From a virus: DNA of 64,000 nt. The stretch is from IMG/VR virus record IMGVR_UViG_3300015261_000002, positions 62,001-126,000 of that record, one strand, 5' to 3'. Shown piece after piece: positions 24,300 to 33,203 of the stretch (positions within the stretch are counted from its first letter, which is position 1; each line of letters opens with the position of its first letter). The position numbers were made by a program, and so were the translations under genes. Under the pieces are notes generated by a model that made no database searches, was not told the DNA's origin, and saw only the letters and a list, made by a program, of their open reading frames with translations.

Positions 24300-25979
24300 T
24301 TACGACTGGATATGTACCGCAGCCAGTTTGTCCCCGATCAAAACGCTATCGAGGCTGGCCAGGATCTTGGCGGTTTGCATGCCACCGCGCAGTGCAGTGA
24401 TCGACGCATACGCCGTGTCGAAGATCCCCAGTTCAAGAGCAGTACCGTAGGTGTTGTCGCGCAGGTTCATCACCTTGATAGGAGCAGGTTCGTCCATATC
24501 AAGTACCTTACCAGTAATCTGGCTACGAAGGTCACGTTTCTTTGCTTCTTCGTTGCGAGTATCGGTAGGTAGGATGAATTCACCTTGCAGCAGCAGGTAC
24601 TGCGAGAAGATCACTTCTTCCATCACTGCGATGATCTTCTTGAACTCTGGATCTTCCTCTTCCTCATCAGTCAGACCGTTGAGTGCAAACACACCCGCTG
24701 TGATCAATGCAGTACCCACACCCGGCAGTACACCGTTGACCAACGCCGACTTAACGGCTTTCGAAACGTCTTCGAAACGGTCGATACGTTCTTTGATCTC
24801 GGACTGAGTTTCACCGCCAACAAACACAGTGATCAGCTCACCCTTCAGATCACGGATACGCTTCTCGTTGAACGCCGCCCGAATACTGAAACGTTCGCCA
24901 CGTTCGTAACTGTTGAGTTCCTTCTCGATCGCGGCTACCTGATCCTGGATACGCTGCAACGTTGCTTTATTAGTCGGCTCAAAGATCGAGCGGACAGAAC
25001 CCAGGTGCAGTGGTTCAACGCAACGCTTAGATGTCACGTTGACGATGTCGGAGAACACCTTCACCATGGGCGCATCCAGGAGCACCGAAATGTCCTGCAT
25101 GAGCAGCGTACCAACCGAACCGCCGAAGTTGGTCTGGGCGCAGATAAACGCCTGACGTTTAACCTGGTTGTTGACCTGCAAGATGATGCTGTTAATGGCG
25201 TTGTCAAAAGAACGAGCAATCAACAGAATTGGGTCGGGATGCTCTTCAATCAACTTGGCCAGGATCGGACCCAGAACACTCGCGTCCATATGGCGGACGT
25301 TGTCGTCAATAATAAACGGTACAAACCCGACGAATTCAGATGTCGCGCCGTTACCGTTCTTGGAGAAGGACGGGTTGCTGAAGATCAGGTTAACGGCCAG
25401 ACCGTTGCTACGAACAATCTGGTCATCGCCGCCCAGGCCTTCCTTGAGCTCGATCTCAGGGTATTTGTCACCGGCACTGTGATAGATGTCGGTAATAACC
25501 TTTGCGAGCTTCTCGTCGCCGTTGGAGGACGTCAGGGCCAGGTTGTACAGCTCTGGGCTACCGTTGGTAACCTTCTGCGACAGACGGGCCAGTTCGTCGA
25601 TGGTTTTGTTACACAGCTTGTCGATGAACTTGCGTTCACGATAGCGAGGGAACTGCGAGTACAGACGATACAGCTCTGCGGTGAGCAGAATGGTGGTTGT
25701 GGTGCCGTCGCCGCATTCATCATCGGTCTTGATTGCCGGTTCCAGAATGATGCGGTTGATGGCTTCTTCAAACGGGTTGACGAACTTCAGGGACTTGGCG
25801 ACTGTTACACCGTCTTTGGTTACCTTCACCGAGGTACCCACTGTGATAGCCGAGAGTTTGCCATTTGGACCCATGGTGGCAACGACCGCATCGCGTACGT
25901 CAGTCATTACATCTTCGACAACGTCTTGTGTATTGCGACGCTCACTGTGTTCGCCCTGGTTGGAAAGCTGCATGTACAT
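24300..25979 (-). CDS. groEL: GroEL-type chaperonin
   Basis: 559 residues, the length of group I chaperonins. Folds proteins by ATP-driven encapsulation. Visible signatures: VATMGPNGK near residue 34, KVTKDGVTVAKSL at 52-64, the ATP-binding GDGTTT at 90-95, a FEDVSKAV segment corresponding to the catalytic Asp398 region of E. coli GroEL, and LPGVGTALI, corresponding to VAGGGVALI. The apical domain is divergent and there is no Gly-Gly-Met tail. The start at 25979 is chosen because GGAG precedes it; the frame stays open to 26138 but that would run into the neighbouring gene. No GroES is seen in this window. Related phages EL and OBP carry such a chaperonin. It has its own promoter and terminator. 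Confidence 0.95.
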   Translation of the reverse strand: MYMQLSNQGEHSERRNTQDVVEDVMTDVRDAVVATMGPNGKLSAITVGTSVKVTKDGVTVAKSLKFVNPFEEAINRIILEPAIKTDDECGDGTTTTILLTAELYRLYSQFPRYRERKFIDKLCNKTIDELARLSQKVTNGSPELYNLALTSSNGDEKLAKVITDIYHSAGDKYPEIELKEGLGGDDQIVRSNGLAVNLIFSNPSFSKNGNGATSEFVGFVPFIIDDNVRHMDASVLGPILAKLIEEHPDPILLIARSFDNAINSIILQVNNQVKRQAFICAQTNFGGSVGTLLMQDISVLLDAPMVKVFSDIVNVTSKRCVEPLHLGSVRSIFEPTNKATLQRIQDQVAAIEKELNSYERGERFSIRAAFNEKRIRDLKGELITVFVGGETQSEIKERIDRFEDVSKAVKSALVNGVLPGVGTALITAGVFALNGLTDEEEEDPEFKKIIAVMEEVIFSQYLLLQGEFILPTDTRNEEAKKRDLRSQITGKVLDMDEPAPIKVMNLRDNTYGTALELGIFDTAYASITALRGGMQTAKILASLDSVLIGDKLAAVHIQS

Positions 25980-26030
25980 GGGGTGAATCTCCATAGCTGG
26001 GTTTGGACATAAAGAATGTAATTCACGGTA

Positions 26031-26060
26031 ATAATGTAGGTTTGAAACTCTTTTAAGCTT
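26031..26060 (-). promoter_or_regulatory. phiKZ-type early promoter of the chaperonin gene
   Basis: Minus strand reads AAGCTTAA, spacer, CAAACCTACATTAT. The upstream box overlaps the last codons of the gene at 26053-26694. The chaperonin start codon is about 52 bases downstream. Confidence 0.8.
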
Positions 26061-26694
26061 GAGTACTTTCCATCTCTCGCGCAAAGAACTTCCGCAATTC
26101 TTGGATTGCTTTAACCGCCTTACCTGCCGCTTTTGCAAAATCGTCGACAGACTTCAACGCGAGTGTGTAGTTCTCGTCGAAGTGCTGCTTACCCTTTTCA
26201 TCGTGCCATCCTTCTGGATACCAGTGGATAGCCTTGTGGCAATCGGCAATAGCCAGTTGTCCAGATCCATCTTCGTAGATCGTGGAACTGATGTAGCCGG
26301 TAAACGAGGAGTCTGCCTTATTGAGCCAGACCTTGTCGTTCAGGACTTTCTTAGCCGGAGTCTTACGACGCGCTTTCAACTCCTTTACAAAGAACTCAAA
26401 CTTCTCCTTAAGGAGGGTCAGTTTCTGTTCCATCTGGAAGAGCCCGAGATCGTCTCTGACGGGATGTAAGCGAATACGTATGGAATTCATGCTGAGGTTA
26501 AAGAAACCCTCCCACATGTACTCATACTGCGGCACAGCGTTCTTCTTCTTACCTTCAAGCGGCTTAACCCGAGGGGTGACGTCAAAGCCAAACTGATAGA
26601 CGGCTAAGTCGTCTTTATAACTCCCCGATAAGAAGTCCTTCCCCAACACCGTGATGCGGTCAAACAACACGGTCCCGCCTTTATAGTTCTCCAC
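26053..26694 (-). CDS. Hypothetical protein
   Basis: 213 residues from a GTG at 26694 with GGGAG about 7 bases upstream; an ATG at 26739 would lie inside a terminator hairpin and is rejected. N-terminal half beta-rich, centre Lys-rich and helical (KEKFEFFVKELKARRKTPAKK), then a Trp/His segment (CHKAIHWYPEGWHDEKGK). No family recognised. Precedes the chaperonin gene but is separated from it by a promoter. Confidence 0.7.
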   Translation of the reverse strand: MENYKGGTVLFDRITVLGKDFLSGSYKDDLAVYQFGFDVTPRVKPLEGKKKNAVPQYEYMWEGFFNLSMNSIRIRLHPVRDDLGLFQMEQKLTLLKEKFEFFVKELKARRKTPAKKVLNDKVWLNKADSSFTGYISSTIYEDGSGQLAIADCHKAIHWYPEGWHDEKGKQHFDENYTLALKSVDDFAKAAGKAVKAIQELRKFFAREMESTQA

Positions 26695-26727
26695 TGACAA
26701 ACTCCCTACTTTAAACAAAAAATAAAA

Positions 26728-26766
26728 CCTCCCCAGCAAGCCTGTTGGCCCGACTTACTAGGGAGG
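26728..26766 (-). terminator. Intrinsic terminator
   Basis: CCTCCC pairs with GGGAGG around a 24-base loop containing a second small hairpin. On the minus strand it is followed by TTTTATTTTTTG. It ends the operon finishing at 26782. Confidence 0.75.
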
Positions 26767-26781
26767 ATGTTGCACGTAAAA

Positions 26782-27060
26782 TCAGGCGCCCTTGCGAACG
26801 AGGTAGAAAACGTTTTCAAACTGCTGGAAGCGCAGCTCATCTTTCTTGAAGCAGCGCTCATCGTCGAGGACGACTTCCATCTTTTTACCCAGGTTGAAAA
26901 CCTGCTTGACTTTGCAGATCACGTTCTCCTGGGTAATCTTGCGATCAGGTTTATCCTGGCCATCACTACGCACCAGGTGAAGGCCGGTTTCCTTCATTTG
27001 GACCGACAGCTTTTTGAACAGGTCCATACCGAGTTTTTGTTGGATCATTACAGTTGCCAT
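26782..27060 (-). CDS. Hypothetical protein
   Basis: 92 residues with a Lys-rich basic centre and a beta-rich C-terminal half (VICKVKQVFNLGKKMEVVL, then FENVFYLVRKG). The start codon follows the stop of the upstream gene without a gap (TGAATG). It is not recognisably a GroES despite similar length and the nearby chaperonin. Confidence 0.7.
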   Translation of the reverse strand: MATVMIQQKLGMDLFKKLSVQMKETGLHLVRSDGQDKPDRKITQENVICKVKQVFNLGKKMEVVLDDERCFKKDELRFQQFENVFYLVRKGA

Positions 27061-27552
27061 TCACTTACCTTCTTTTTGTGTATTGTGGAGTTCAGGGTTA
27101 CGACCAGACAGCTCGACGCCGGTTGTAGGTTCGTCTCCGTCGAAGTCGAGTACTGCAGCAATTCTGTCCAGAACCTTTTCGAGATCAATGAACCCCTCGT
27201 GGTCGTCGCGTTCACGTTCTTTGCACACGACCGATCCGCAAGAACACGACTTGATGTAGGCGGCCGGTGTGGCGGACACGATTGGATACGTCATGACGTA
27301 GATTGCTTTGTCATTGAAGAGCGCAATAGCGGTAGCGTACGGCAGGGGGAAGGAACGCATGTCGCAATTCTCGTACAGACCGCGCTCGACCAGGTTCAGG
27401 TACTTCTCTTTGATGCGCGCGTCACGTGCTTCTTCATGTCGCCGGTAACGAGCCTCGGTGACTTCAACAGGCTCATGGAAGCTGTAATCACCTTCCTTCA
27501 TCTTGAGCTTGCTCAGATTACTTTCTGCAACAACAATAGGTGGGTTACTCAT
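27061..27552 (-). CDS. Hypothetical protein
   Basis: 163 residues from the ATG at 27552 (AAGGAAG before it). Helical, charged N-terminal half (ARYRRHEEARDARIKEKY); a short CSCGSVVC cluster at about residue 110 could bind a metal. Overlaps the upstream membrane gene by 4 bases (ATGA). Confidence 0.75.
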   Translation of the reverse strand: MSNPPIVVAESNLSKLKMKEGDYSFHEPVEVTEARYRRHEEARDARIKEKYLNLVERGLYENCDMRSFPLPYATAIALFNDKAIYVMTYPIVSATPAAYIKSCSCGSVVCKERERDDHEGFIDLEKVLDRIAAVLDFDGDEPTTGVELSGRNPELHNTQKEGK

Positions 27553-27749
27553 CGTAACGCTTCCTTGTAAGAATAAAAGAGATCGACCGATGCAATGCCG
27601 AAACCCAGCAGCACGATCCAACTCACGAGATAAATTCCGCAGACTGCCCGGCGAGGAAAGTCCGACATCCCCTGGATTTTACTCCAGGGAACGTAGGTGC
27701 CTACCACCGCAATAGCAATCGCTGCTATTAGCAGGAGGTTAAGAAACAT
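27549..27749 (-). CDS. Two-span membrane protein
   Basis: 66 residues. Two hydrophobic helices at about 2-18 and 37-55 joined by a short basic loop (SKIQGMSDFPRR), suggesting both ends outside. GCAGGAGGTTAAGAAAC-type ribosome site overlaps the end of the previous gene (TAATG). Function unknown. Confidence 0.75.
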   Translation of the reverse strand: MFLNLLLIAAIAIAVVGTYVPWSKIQGMSDFPRRAVCGIYLVSWIVLLGFGIASVDLFYSYKEALR

Positions 27750-28339
27750 TAATGACGACCCTCCTCGTCGTGGAAAGGAATATCTTCTTCCTCTTCCTCA
27801 GCTTCCAGTTCAGGGTCTTCACCTTCCGCTGGTTCGATGGGAGTAAAGATCGGATCCGGATAGACGTCGATATCGTCGTCGTCCAGCGGTTCCTGGATGC
27901 CATCGTCTTCATGAGACATGTGGGCTTTATCGTCGTTCATTTCAGCCTCCAGTTTATCGGCTTCCATGTCACGGTTGTCCCGCTCCAGCCGAGCCTTGTG
28001 GTCGGGGAGTTCCCTACAGATGTTGCACACGAAAATGCGATTGCGTTCCCGAGGCAACTCTTCACAGAAATAAGGGGTATAACTTACGCCCTCATTCCTG
28101 GGTGTTTCCATGCAGCAGTCTTCACAGTCTACGGGTTCCGTCTTGCGATCCTCGAGGAACTGCTCGTAGCAGGTTTTGCACATCAGGTAATGCTCAGAGC
28201 CAAAGCTATCGGCTTCACCCGAGTAGCCATGTGCTTGATCTCCATCTTCCAGGTGTTCGCAGTTTCCGCCTTCGGAAGCGCCACCATCCTGAATGAATCC
28301 CACACAGCGGTCACTACGACCGTGAATTTTCCAGGACAT
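27749..28339 (-). CDS. Cys-rich putative zinc-binding protein with acidic tail
   Basis: 196 residues. Three Cys pairs: C54/C57, C72/C75 and C105/C108, the last within FVCNICRELPDHK. The C-terminal 70 residues are very acidic (LDDDDIDVYPDP, LEAEEEEEDIPFHDEE). The Cys-x-x-Cys...VCxxCxxxPxHK pattern recurs in the gene at 51775. Zinc-ribbon-like proteins with acidic tails often bind protein partners or polymerase, but no family is recognised. Confidence 0.75.
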   Translation of the reverse strand: MSWKIHGRSDRCVGFIQDGGASEGGNCEHLEDGDQAHGYSGEADSFGSEHYLMCKTCYEQFLEDRKTEPVDCEDCCMETPRNEGVSYTPYFCEELPRERNRIFVCNICRELPDHKARLERDNRDMEADKLEAEMNDDKAHMSHEDDGIQEPLDDDDIDVYPDPIFTPIEPAEGEDPELEAEEEEEDIPFHDEEGRH

Positions 28340-28341
28340 GT

Positions 28342-28995
28342 TTATTCCTTGTTAAAATGTTGCACCTGTGGAAAACAAATGGTCTCAACCGGATTGTCCT
28401 CCAGGAATTTTTGTACTTCCGGAGTTCGTGGATCACCTGGTTGCATCCGGGTCATGATCTGGCAGTAGTGCTCCACCCATTCACGGGGCACACCATCCAT
28501 CACCGGCTTCTTCATCAACTCTTCGTGTTTACGGATGAGAGGAAGAAACAGAGCCTGCTGATTGGTCGTTGCAGGATGATCAGCCCAGAACTGGATCAGA
28601 GCAGGGAACTTGTGAGGATCCCTGGCAACCAATACAAAGGGAATGCCACCACCCCATACCCACAAGCGCCCCATCTCTCGAACCTTGACTGGATCGAGTT
28701 CGCTTAGCAGGTTGGAGTGCAGCAGGGCTTCAGCGATTCCCTTACCCAGTTTCTCACTCAGTTCTTTTTCCAGATAATCCGGGAAGTGGTGAGTGAAAAC
28801 ATCTGCCGCGCTATAAGTAACGTGCCGGCGAATACGAACTTCACCAATAGCACGCCACGAATAGTTGTCAGAGTTAGTGGGCGAGACGGACACTTCGATC
28901 TGTTCTTCGAAAGGTCCGCCCATGCGTTGCAAAACACGACTGACGTTGCGCCAATAACTGGATTGAACAAACCAATCCTTATTGCGGCTGATCAT
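28342..28995 (-). CDS. Hypothetical protein
   Basis: 217 residues, no recognised domain. Contains VRIRRHVTYSAADVF and a central WVWGGGIPFVLVA strand, then a helical C-terminal half. It is 2 bases from the next gene and in the same operon. Confidence 0.75.
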   Translation of the reverse strand: MISRNKDWFVQSSYWRNVSRVLQRMGGPFEEQIEVSVSPTNSDNYSWRAIGEVRIRRHVTYSAADVFTHHFPDYLEKELSEKLGKGIAEALLHSNLLSELDPVKVREMGRLWVWGGGIPFVLVARDPHKFPALIQFWADHPATTNQQALFLPLIRKHEELMKKPVMDGVPREWVEHYCQIMTRMQPGDPRTPEVQKFLEDNPVETICFPQVQHFNKE

Positions 28996-29006
28996 GCATT
29001 ACCCCC

Positions 29007-29819
29007 TTAGCGTTTGATAGACAGTTCTTCGAAGAACCCCAACACACCTGCTTTATCGTCAGGGTGGAAGGTGACCGGCCGTTGATCGTGCTGATCAAGT
29101 GGTTCGCCCAGAGGACCCAGGTAGATCTGGAAGCCTTGCAGCTTGATGTAATAGATGCGCACCTTGCTGTCGCCGATATGGCCTTCCAGGAACGCATTGC
29201 CCAGCACGTACGTGTAACGGAAGTCCGCTTCCTGACCGAACACGGTCCCGCTAACGCGACGGCCGGCGAGATACTTGTCGTTATCCCAGACATGGTCTGG
29301 ATTCAGGATGTGGTCCAGGAACTTACCGAACTCACCCGAACGCTCGAGTTGAGAAGTACCTTCCAGATGTTTGGTCGAAAACACTTGTTCTTTGTTCACA
29401 GTAACCCCCGAAGTCATTTCAGCAATACGTTTGGCGGTTTCGCCAGACGCTAGGAATTTTGACACGCTGACTTTAACTATCGTGTCCCAGTCAACAGGTC
29501 TATCAGCCCCGTAGCCTTCAGCCTGAAACTTTTTCCAAGCTTCTTCGCCGAGGGCCTCGATCTCTTTACAAATGCCCTGATTCAAAGAAGGCTCGAGAAC
29601 AATTTCCTCGATGGCTTTCAGTCCGTCCCAAGGATAGTAAACACCTACTACCGGGTGGTTGAGTCCAGGAATCCCCTCACCACCACGAGGGTCCATGATC
29701 AAGTCCATTGCGGTGGGGAACTCTACCACTACAACAGGCGAGTCAGGAGTTTCCATGAACTTCAACAGATTTGGTCTGTTGTTGATCATGACCGACACCA
29801 AACGTTTATTAGTCATCAC
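29007..29819 (-). CDS. Hypothetical protein, 270 residues
   Basis: No recognised family. Begins with a beta strand region (VVVVEFPTAMDLIMDP), then a helical region (ICKEIEALGEEAWKKFQ), and a C-terminal beta-rich domain (FRYTYVLGNAFLEGHIG, VRIYYIKLQGFQIYLGP). AAGGACACGGTG precedes the ATGATG start. Composition is like a globular cytoplasmic protein. Confidence 0.75.
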   Translation of the reverse strand: MMTNKRLVSVMINNRPNLLKFMETPDSPVVVVEFPTAMDLIMDPRGGEGIPGLNHPVVGVYYPWDGLKAIEEIVLEPSLNQGICKEIEALGEEAWKKFQAEGYGADRPVDWDTIVKVSVSKFLASGETAKRIAEMTSGVTVNKEQVFSTKHLEGTSQLERSGEFGKFLDHILNPDHVWDNDKYLAGRRVSGTVFGQEADFRYTYVLGNAFLEGHIGDSKVRIYYIKLQGFQIYLGPLGEPLDQHDQRPVTFHPDDKAGVLGFFEELSIKR

Positions 29820-29826
29820 CGTGTCC

Positions 29827-30216
29827 TTAGTGCAGAGTTTTAGTTGGGTTGTCGGACAACGTTTCTCGACGCTGCCTGATTTCGGCTAACTCTTTCTCGG
29901 CCTGACCTGGCTTATTAAAAGCCTGATTCAACGCGCCGATCGTTGGAAGTCCCTCAGCACGCGACTTCTCGGCCCACAAAATTTGCACCACCCGGCAGAA
30001 CTCGTCGATGCCGATGCTGTCGGCGAGACTCCGTACCAAATGGGCGTTGTTCTTGTCGAACTCGTGCGTCATGTGCCAATCAGAACGATCGACAGCAATC
30101 TGTTGAATACGACCATACGCCCACCACTCCAGCAGCGCCTTAATGGCAGGAACGTGTTGCAGACCTTCCAAGGATGCCAGATCAGCATCCAAGTCACCTT
30201 GATAGTAAAGCCCCAT
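29827..30216 (-). CDS. Hypothetical protein
   Basis: 129 residues, helical, with an aromatic centre (LLEWWAYGRIQQI) and a Glu/Arg-rich C-terminus (EKELAEIRQRRETL). Lies 7 bases upstream of the 270-residue gene. Not recognised. Confidence 0.75.
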   Translation of the reverse strand: MGLYYQGDLDADLASLEGLQHVPAIKALLEWWAYGRIQQIAVDRSDWHMTHEFDKNNAHLVRSLADSIGIDEFCRVVQILWAEKSRAEGLPTIGALNQAFNKPGQAEKELAEIRQRRETLSDNPTKTLH

Positions 30217-30225
30217 TACAACACC

Positions 30226-30681
30226 TCAAAAAGTAAATAGTGGTTGGGTTGGATCAACTTTGCGGTGAAGCGAGGTCTTCGAGACCCTCACTTCCTCCTG
30301 CTCGGTTGCCTTAGCCTGACAGCCAGTGAACACAGACTTGTCGGCAAACAGATCGTCGGTATCTTCCTTCAACACACTAATACCGATTTCCCGAGCGCCC
30401 TGCTCATTAACGTACACGTAGAGCAGCTTGTTACTCTCTGGCTGGAAGTAGGTTTTAGCCAACCCTTCCATGTCGACGCGTTTTGCATCAAACTTCTTGA
30501 AGACCTCGTTACCAAACTTGGCTTCTTCCTTACTGATCTCGAAGATACTAATCAGGGGAAGAAGATTCATCTGGTGGAAGTCTTCACTCTTATCCGTGTA
30601 GCCATACTGACCGCACATCAAAGTTTCGTCGGCTTGAGCAATACCCGCCAACAACATCAAAACAAACAATCCCTTACGCAT
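30226..30681 (-). CDS. Exported (periplasmic) protein with signal peptide
   Basis: 151 residues. Residues 1-17 form a Sec signal peptide: basic MRK, hydrophobic core LFVLMLLAGI, and an AQA/DE cleavage site after residue 17. Two Cys near the ends of the mature part (C23, and the Cys of FTGCQ) could form a disulfide in the periplasm. No domain recognised. A second exported protein lies at 33821, with a similar late ...CQ motif. The exported proteins could affect the envelope during infection, but this is speculation. Confidence 0.8.
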   Translation of the reverse strand: MRKGLFVLMLLAGIAQADETLMCGQYGYTDKSEDFHQMNLLPLISIFEISKEEAKFGNEVFKKFDAKRVDMEGLAKTYFQPESNKLLYVYVNEQGAREIGISVLKEDTDDLFADKSVFTGCQAKATEQEEVRVSKTSLHRKVDPTQPLFTF

Positions 30682-31247
30682 TAGTGTGCTCCCTGCAACA
30701 GTTGTTGAACGCCTACTTTCTCTACATCACGCAGATGCTCACGGAATACGTCAATCATCGACATGATCTTCAGTTGGAACAGACGGTACCCGTGCTCAGT
30801 TCCCCATGGGAGACGAATCTCAAGGTCGTACAGACCCTTACCAAAGAACATGCAAGTGATGTTCTTATTGATCCAGGCAGCATGCACCATCAGTGGGTTT
30901 TCTTCACACAGCACCCGGTTGAAGATTGGGTGGGTGTGATGACGGGCAGGTTGTACTTCGCCATTGATGAAGTCCAGGTCCACTACCCAGCGTTGCATTT
31001 CCTCCAGGATATCAATGATCTCCAGGATGGAGTTCTCGTACTCACTGATCGCTTTGCTCACGCCGATCAGATCGTTAGCCAGAGCTTTGATGGTCACATA
31101 ACGCAACAGTTTGCCCTGGGTACCAAAATCAATGCTCACACGAAAGACGATCTCGCTGTCTTTGGTATGGGTGCCGGTGCTTTCACCTACTACGTTACGG
31201 TTAGGAAAAGTGTCCAGCAGTTTACGGGTGCGGAAAAGACTAGCCAT
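30681..31247 (-). CDS. Hypothetical protein
   Basis: 188 residues, start and neighbour stop share a base. Mixed alpha/beta; ARHHTHPIFN at about residue 105 is a conspicuous His cluster. No family recognised. Confidence 0.75.
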   Translation of the reverse strand: MASLFRTRKLLDTFPNRNVVGESTGTHTKDSEIVFRVSIDFGTQGKLLRYVTIKALANDLIGVSKAISEYENSILEIIDILEEMQRWVVDLDFINGEVQPARHHTHPIFNRVLCEENPLMVHAAWINKNITCMFFGKGLYDLEIRLPWGTEHGYRLFQLKIMSMIDVFREHLRDVEKVGVQQLLQGAH

Positions 31248-31311
31248 GATAAAGCTCCAATAGTTTCAGAAAGCCGTATGGTTTCTGTTAAATGGGTATA
31301 ACGCTAAGAAA

Positions 31312-31331
31312 GGGCGGAGAAATCCCCGCCC
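31312..31331 (-). terminator. Intrinsic terminator of the 604-residue gene
   Basis: On the minus strand GGGCGGGG, loop ATTT, CTCCGCCC (one G-U pair), followed by TTTCTTAG. Lies 17 bases after the stop at 31349. Confidence 0.75.
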
Positions 31332-31348
31332 AGTTTGTACAACGGGTG

Positions 31349-33163
31349 TTAGTTATCGATCTGATGTTGCAGACCGGAAACTTCAGATTGCAGGCTGTAG
31401 TTGTCAGATTGCAGTTGCTTGATACGCTCTGCGGCTACCTTGGCGAAATCGTTCAGGGTGAAACCGATGAAGCGTTGATCATCGCGATCAGACAGCGGAT
31501 AACCCTTGATGATCCAGTCCAAGGATTCCGACAAATCATTGGGATCCATTTCACGCAGGACTGTGAGGTCTTTCTCTACCGCATTACCGCCGGGGAGGTC
31601 GGTGATGATGAACTTCGGCAGAGGACGACCAGTTACATCCAGACGTTCCGGAGAATCGTCAGGTTTCACCAGGCTCTTCTCAGCAGGCGTTGCCGCAGAG
31701 ATGGCATGGAACTCACCACGACGCAGACCACCACCTTCGGTAATAAGACGATTGAGTGTGTCATTACCGGTAGGCAAAACAGCCTGTTCGCTGGAAGGTA
31801 CTTTGCCACGAGCACCTTCTGGCTCACGGTCTACCTTCAGGAGATTACCCAGCTTGGTGCAGAGGTAGAACGCCTGATCACCGTTACCATCATAGGCAAT
31901 GTGCAACACATGACTATCGCTGGTGATGTGGGTACGATGCAGCACGTCACCTTCTTGCATCTCCGGTGGCGTAACGTCGTAACCTTCTGGCACAGGCTTG
32001 CCGCTCAACGAGTTCCAGATAGAACGCGGTTTGTCTTTAGGCAACCCGTCGGCGTCCTTTTCAGGGAACACCATTGGGTCGTTGTTGCGGTACAGGTACA
32101 GCAGCGCTTCCAGGTCCTGAGGCTGGAAGTAACCTTCCATCGCGAAGGTATTGCTACCAGGAGAGCGAGTGAAGTTCTGGCGGAGGATACCAGACCGTTC
32201 CAGAGTAGCTTTGGCGTCAACCACAGAGTTGAACGTCTCGGCCATTGGGGAAGGTCTGTACGGTTCAGCCACAGGCGCGGCGAAGATGGTCGAGTCCATG
32301 TCGGTTACTTCTTGCCCTGGGCGAAGCACTTGCATGAGCTGGTTGACATCGACGTTTTCCAGACCGCCGTTGGCTGCCGCGGTTTCAATGAAAGCACCGA
32401 ACTTTTCCTTAGCCAGTTCGATCAGCTTTTCAGCGCGACGGATGAACAGGATGGCTTCCAGATCTTTGACACTGAAATGGCCGGTGAGGACAAGATCCCC
32501 ATTCTCCCAGTCAGTACCGGTGGAGTGTTTGAACCCCACTTCGCGATTAGGTCCGTGGTCGATCGACGCCTTGGCTTCAGCTACCGTGCTGAAACGCGAA
32601 CCCGTGGTGTTCGGGTCGTGCTTCATCATCGCATGAATGGCACTGCTCATGATCGAACGAGTTTGGTCGAAGTGCTCAGCCTGAACCGCATCGATCTGTT
32701 GCATGATCTCACGACCAGCAATGTAACCTTGACCGGCAGGTACGTTGAACACCTGCTCGTACCAATCGCACCAGTCAGGGTTGACCGTTACGACGCCGCC
32801 GTTATCACCCAGCATTGCCAGCGTTGGAGGAAGCGGAGGGGTGATCGCCATCGGCGAAGGAATGCCCGGATAGACGCCTTGGTAGATCGCCAGTTGGCGA
32901 GCCAGCCAGCGGATACGCTCTTTGACCGCAGTCATGAAAGCAATCTTCGGGAACTCACCAGGCTTACGGCCGAGCATGACCTCGAGTTCGGTGTCTTTAT
33001 CGCGGTCATAGTTCATGAACGCGTAGTTTGCCAGCACGTCGTCAGACAGGGTGGCGCAAGGCAACTCAGCCCGAGGACGGGTGGTGTAATCTTTGAAGTG
33101 GTCTTCCGTACCTTCTACCAACCAGTTCATTGAAGGCGCTACGGAACGATCTGCTTTGGACAT
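31349..33163 (-). CDS. Large early protein with internal duplication
   Basis: 604 residues, unrecognised. Residues 190-243 (RFSTVAEAKASIDHG ... HFSVKDLEAILFIRRAE) and 310-362 (TFNSVVDAKATLERS ... YFQPQDLEALLYLYRNN) are an internal repeat. Residues 128-135 (NPDWCDWY) belong to a short module found in other genes of this block. The C-terminus is a coiled coil (KQLQSDNYSLQSEVSGLQ). First gene behind a strong early promoter and ended by a terminator, hence a monocistronic early transcript. Being one of the two largest unknown early proteins makes it a candidate for a central host-takeover role, which is inference. Confidence 0.85.
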   Translation of the reverse strand: MSKADRSVAPSMNWLVEGTEDHFKDYTTRPRAELPCATLSDDVLANYAFMNYDRDKDTELEVMLGRKPGEFPKIAFMTAVKERIRWLARQLAIYQGVYPGIPSPMAITPPLPPTLAMLGDNGGVVTVNPDWCDWYEQVFNVPAGQGYIAGREIMQQIDAVQAEHFDQTRSIMSSAIHAMMKHDPNTTGSRFSTVAEAKASIDHGPNREVGFKHSTGTDWENGDLVLTGHFSVKDLEAILFIRRAEKLIELAKEKFGAFIETAAANGGLENVDVNQLMQVLRPGQEVTDMDSTIFAAPVAEPYRPSPMAETFNSVVDAKATLERSGILRQNFTRSPGSNTFAMEGYFQPQDLEALLYLYRNNDPMVFPEKDADGLPKDKPRSIWNSLSGKPVPEGYDVTPPEMQEGDVLHRTHITSDSHVLHIAYDGNGDQAFYLCTKLGNLLKVDREPEGARGKVPSSEQAVLPTGNDTLNRLITEGGGLRRGEFHAISAATPAEKSLVKPDDSPERLDVTGRPLPKFIITDLPGGNAVEKDLTVLREMDPNDLSESLDWIIKGYPLSDRDDQRFIGFTLNDFAKVAAERIKQLQSDNYSLQSEVSGLQHQIDN

Positions 33164-33203
33164 GTTGTTCTCCCATTAAGAACAGTGGTTATTATTCACA
33201 CTA

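Noticed and set aside
24585-26012. A 475-codon plus-strand frame
   Set aside because: Antisense to the chaperonin gene whose identity is certain.
25980-26138. A longer N-terminus for the chaperonin
   Set aside because: It would overlap the upstream gene and the early promoter. The added residues have no similarity to chaperonins, and a ribosome site stands before the Met at 25979.
26782-27060. A GroES co-chaperonin
   Set aside because: Length fits, but none of the GroES motifs can be seen; kept as hypothetical.
31292-33133. A 613-codon plus-strand frame
   Set aside because: Fully antisense to the 604-residue early gene, which has promoter, terminator, internal repeat and coiled coil. The plus frame has no recognisable features.
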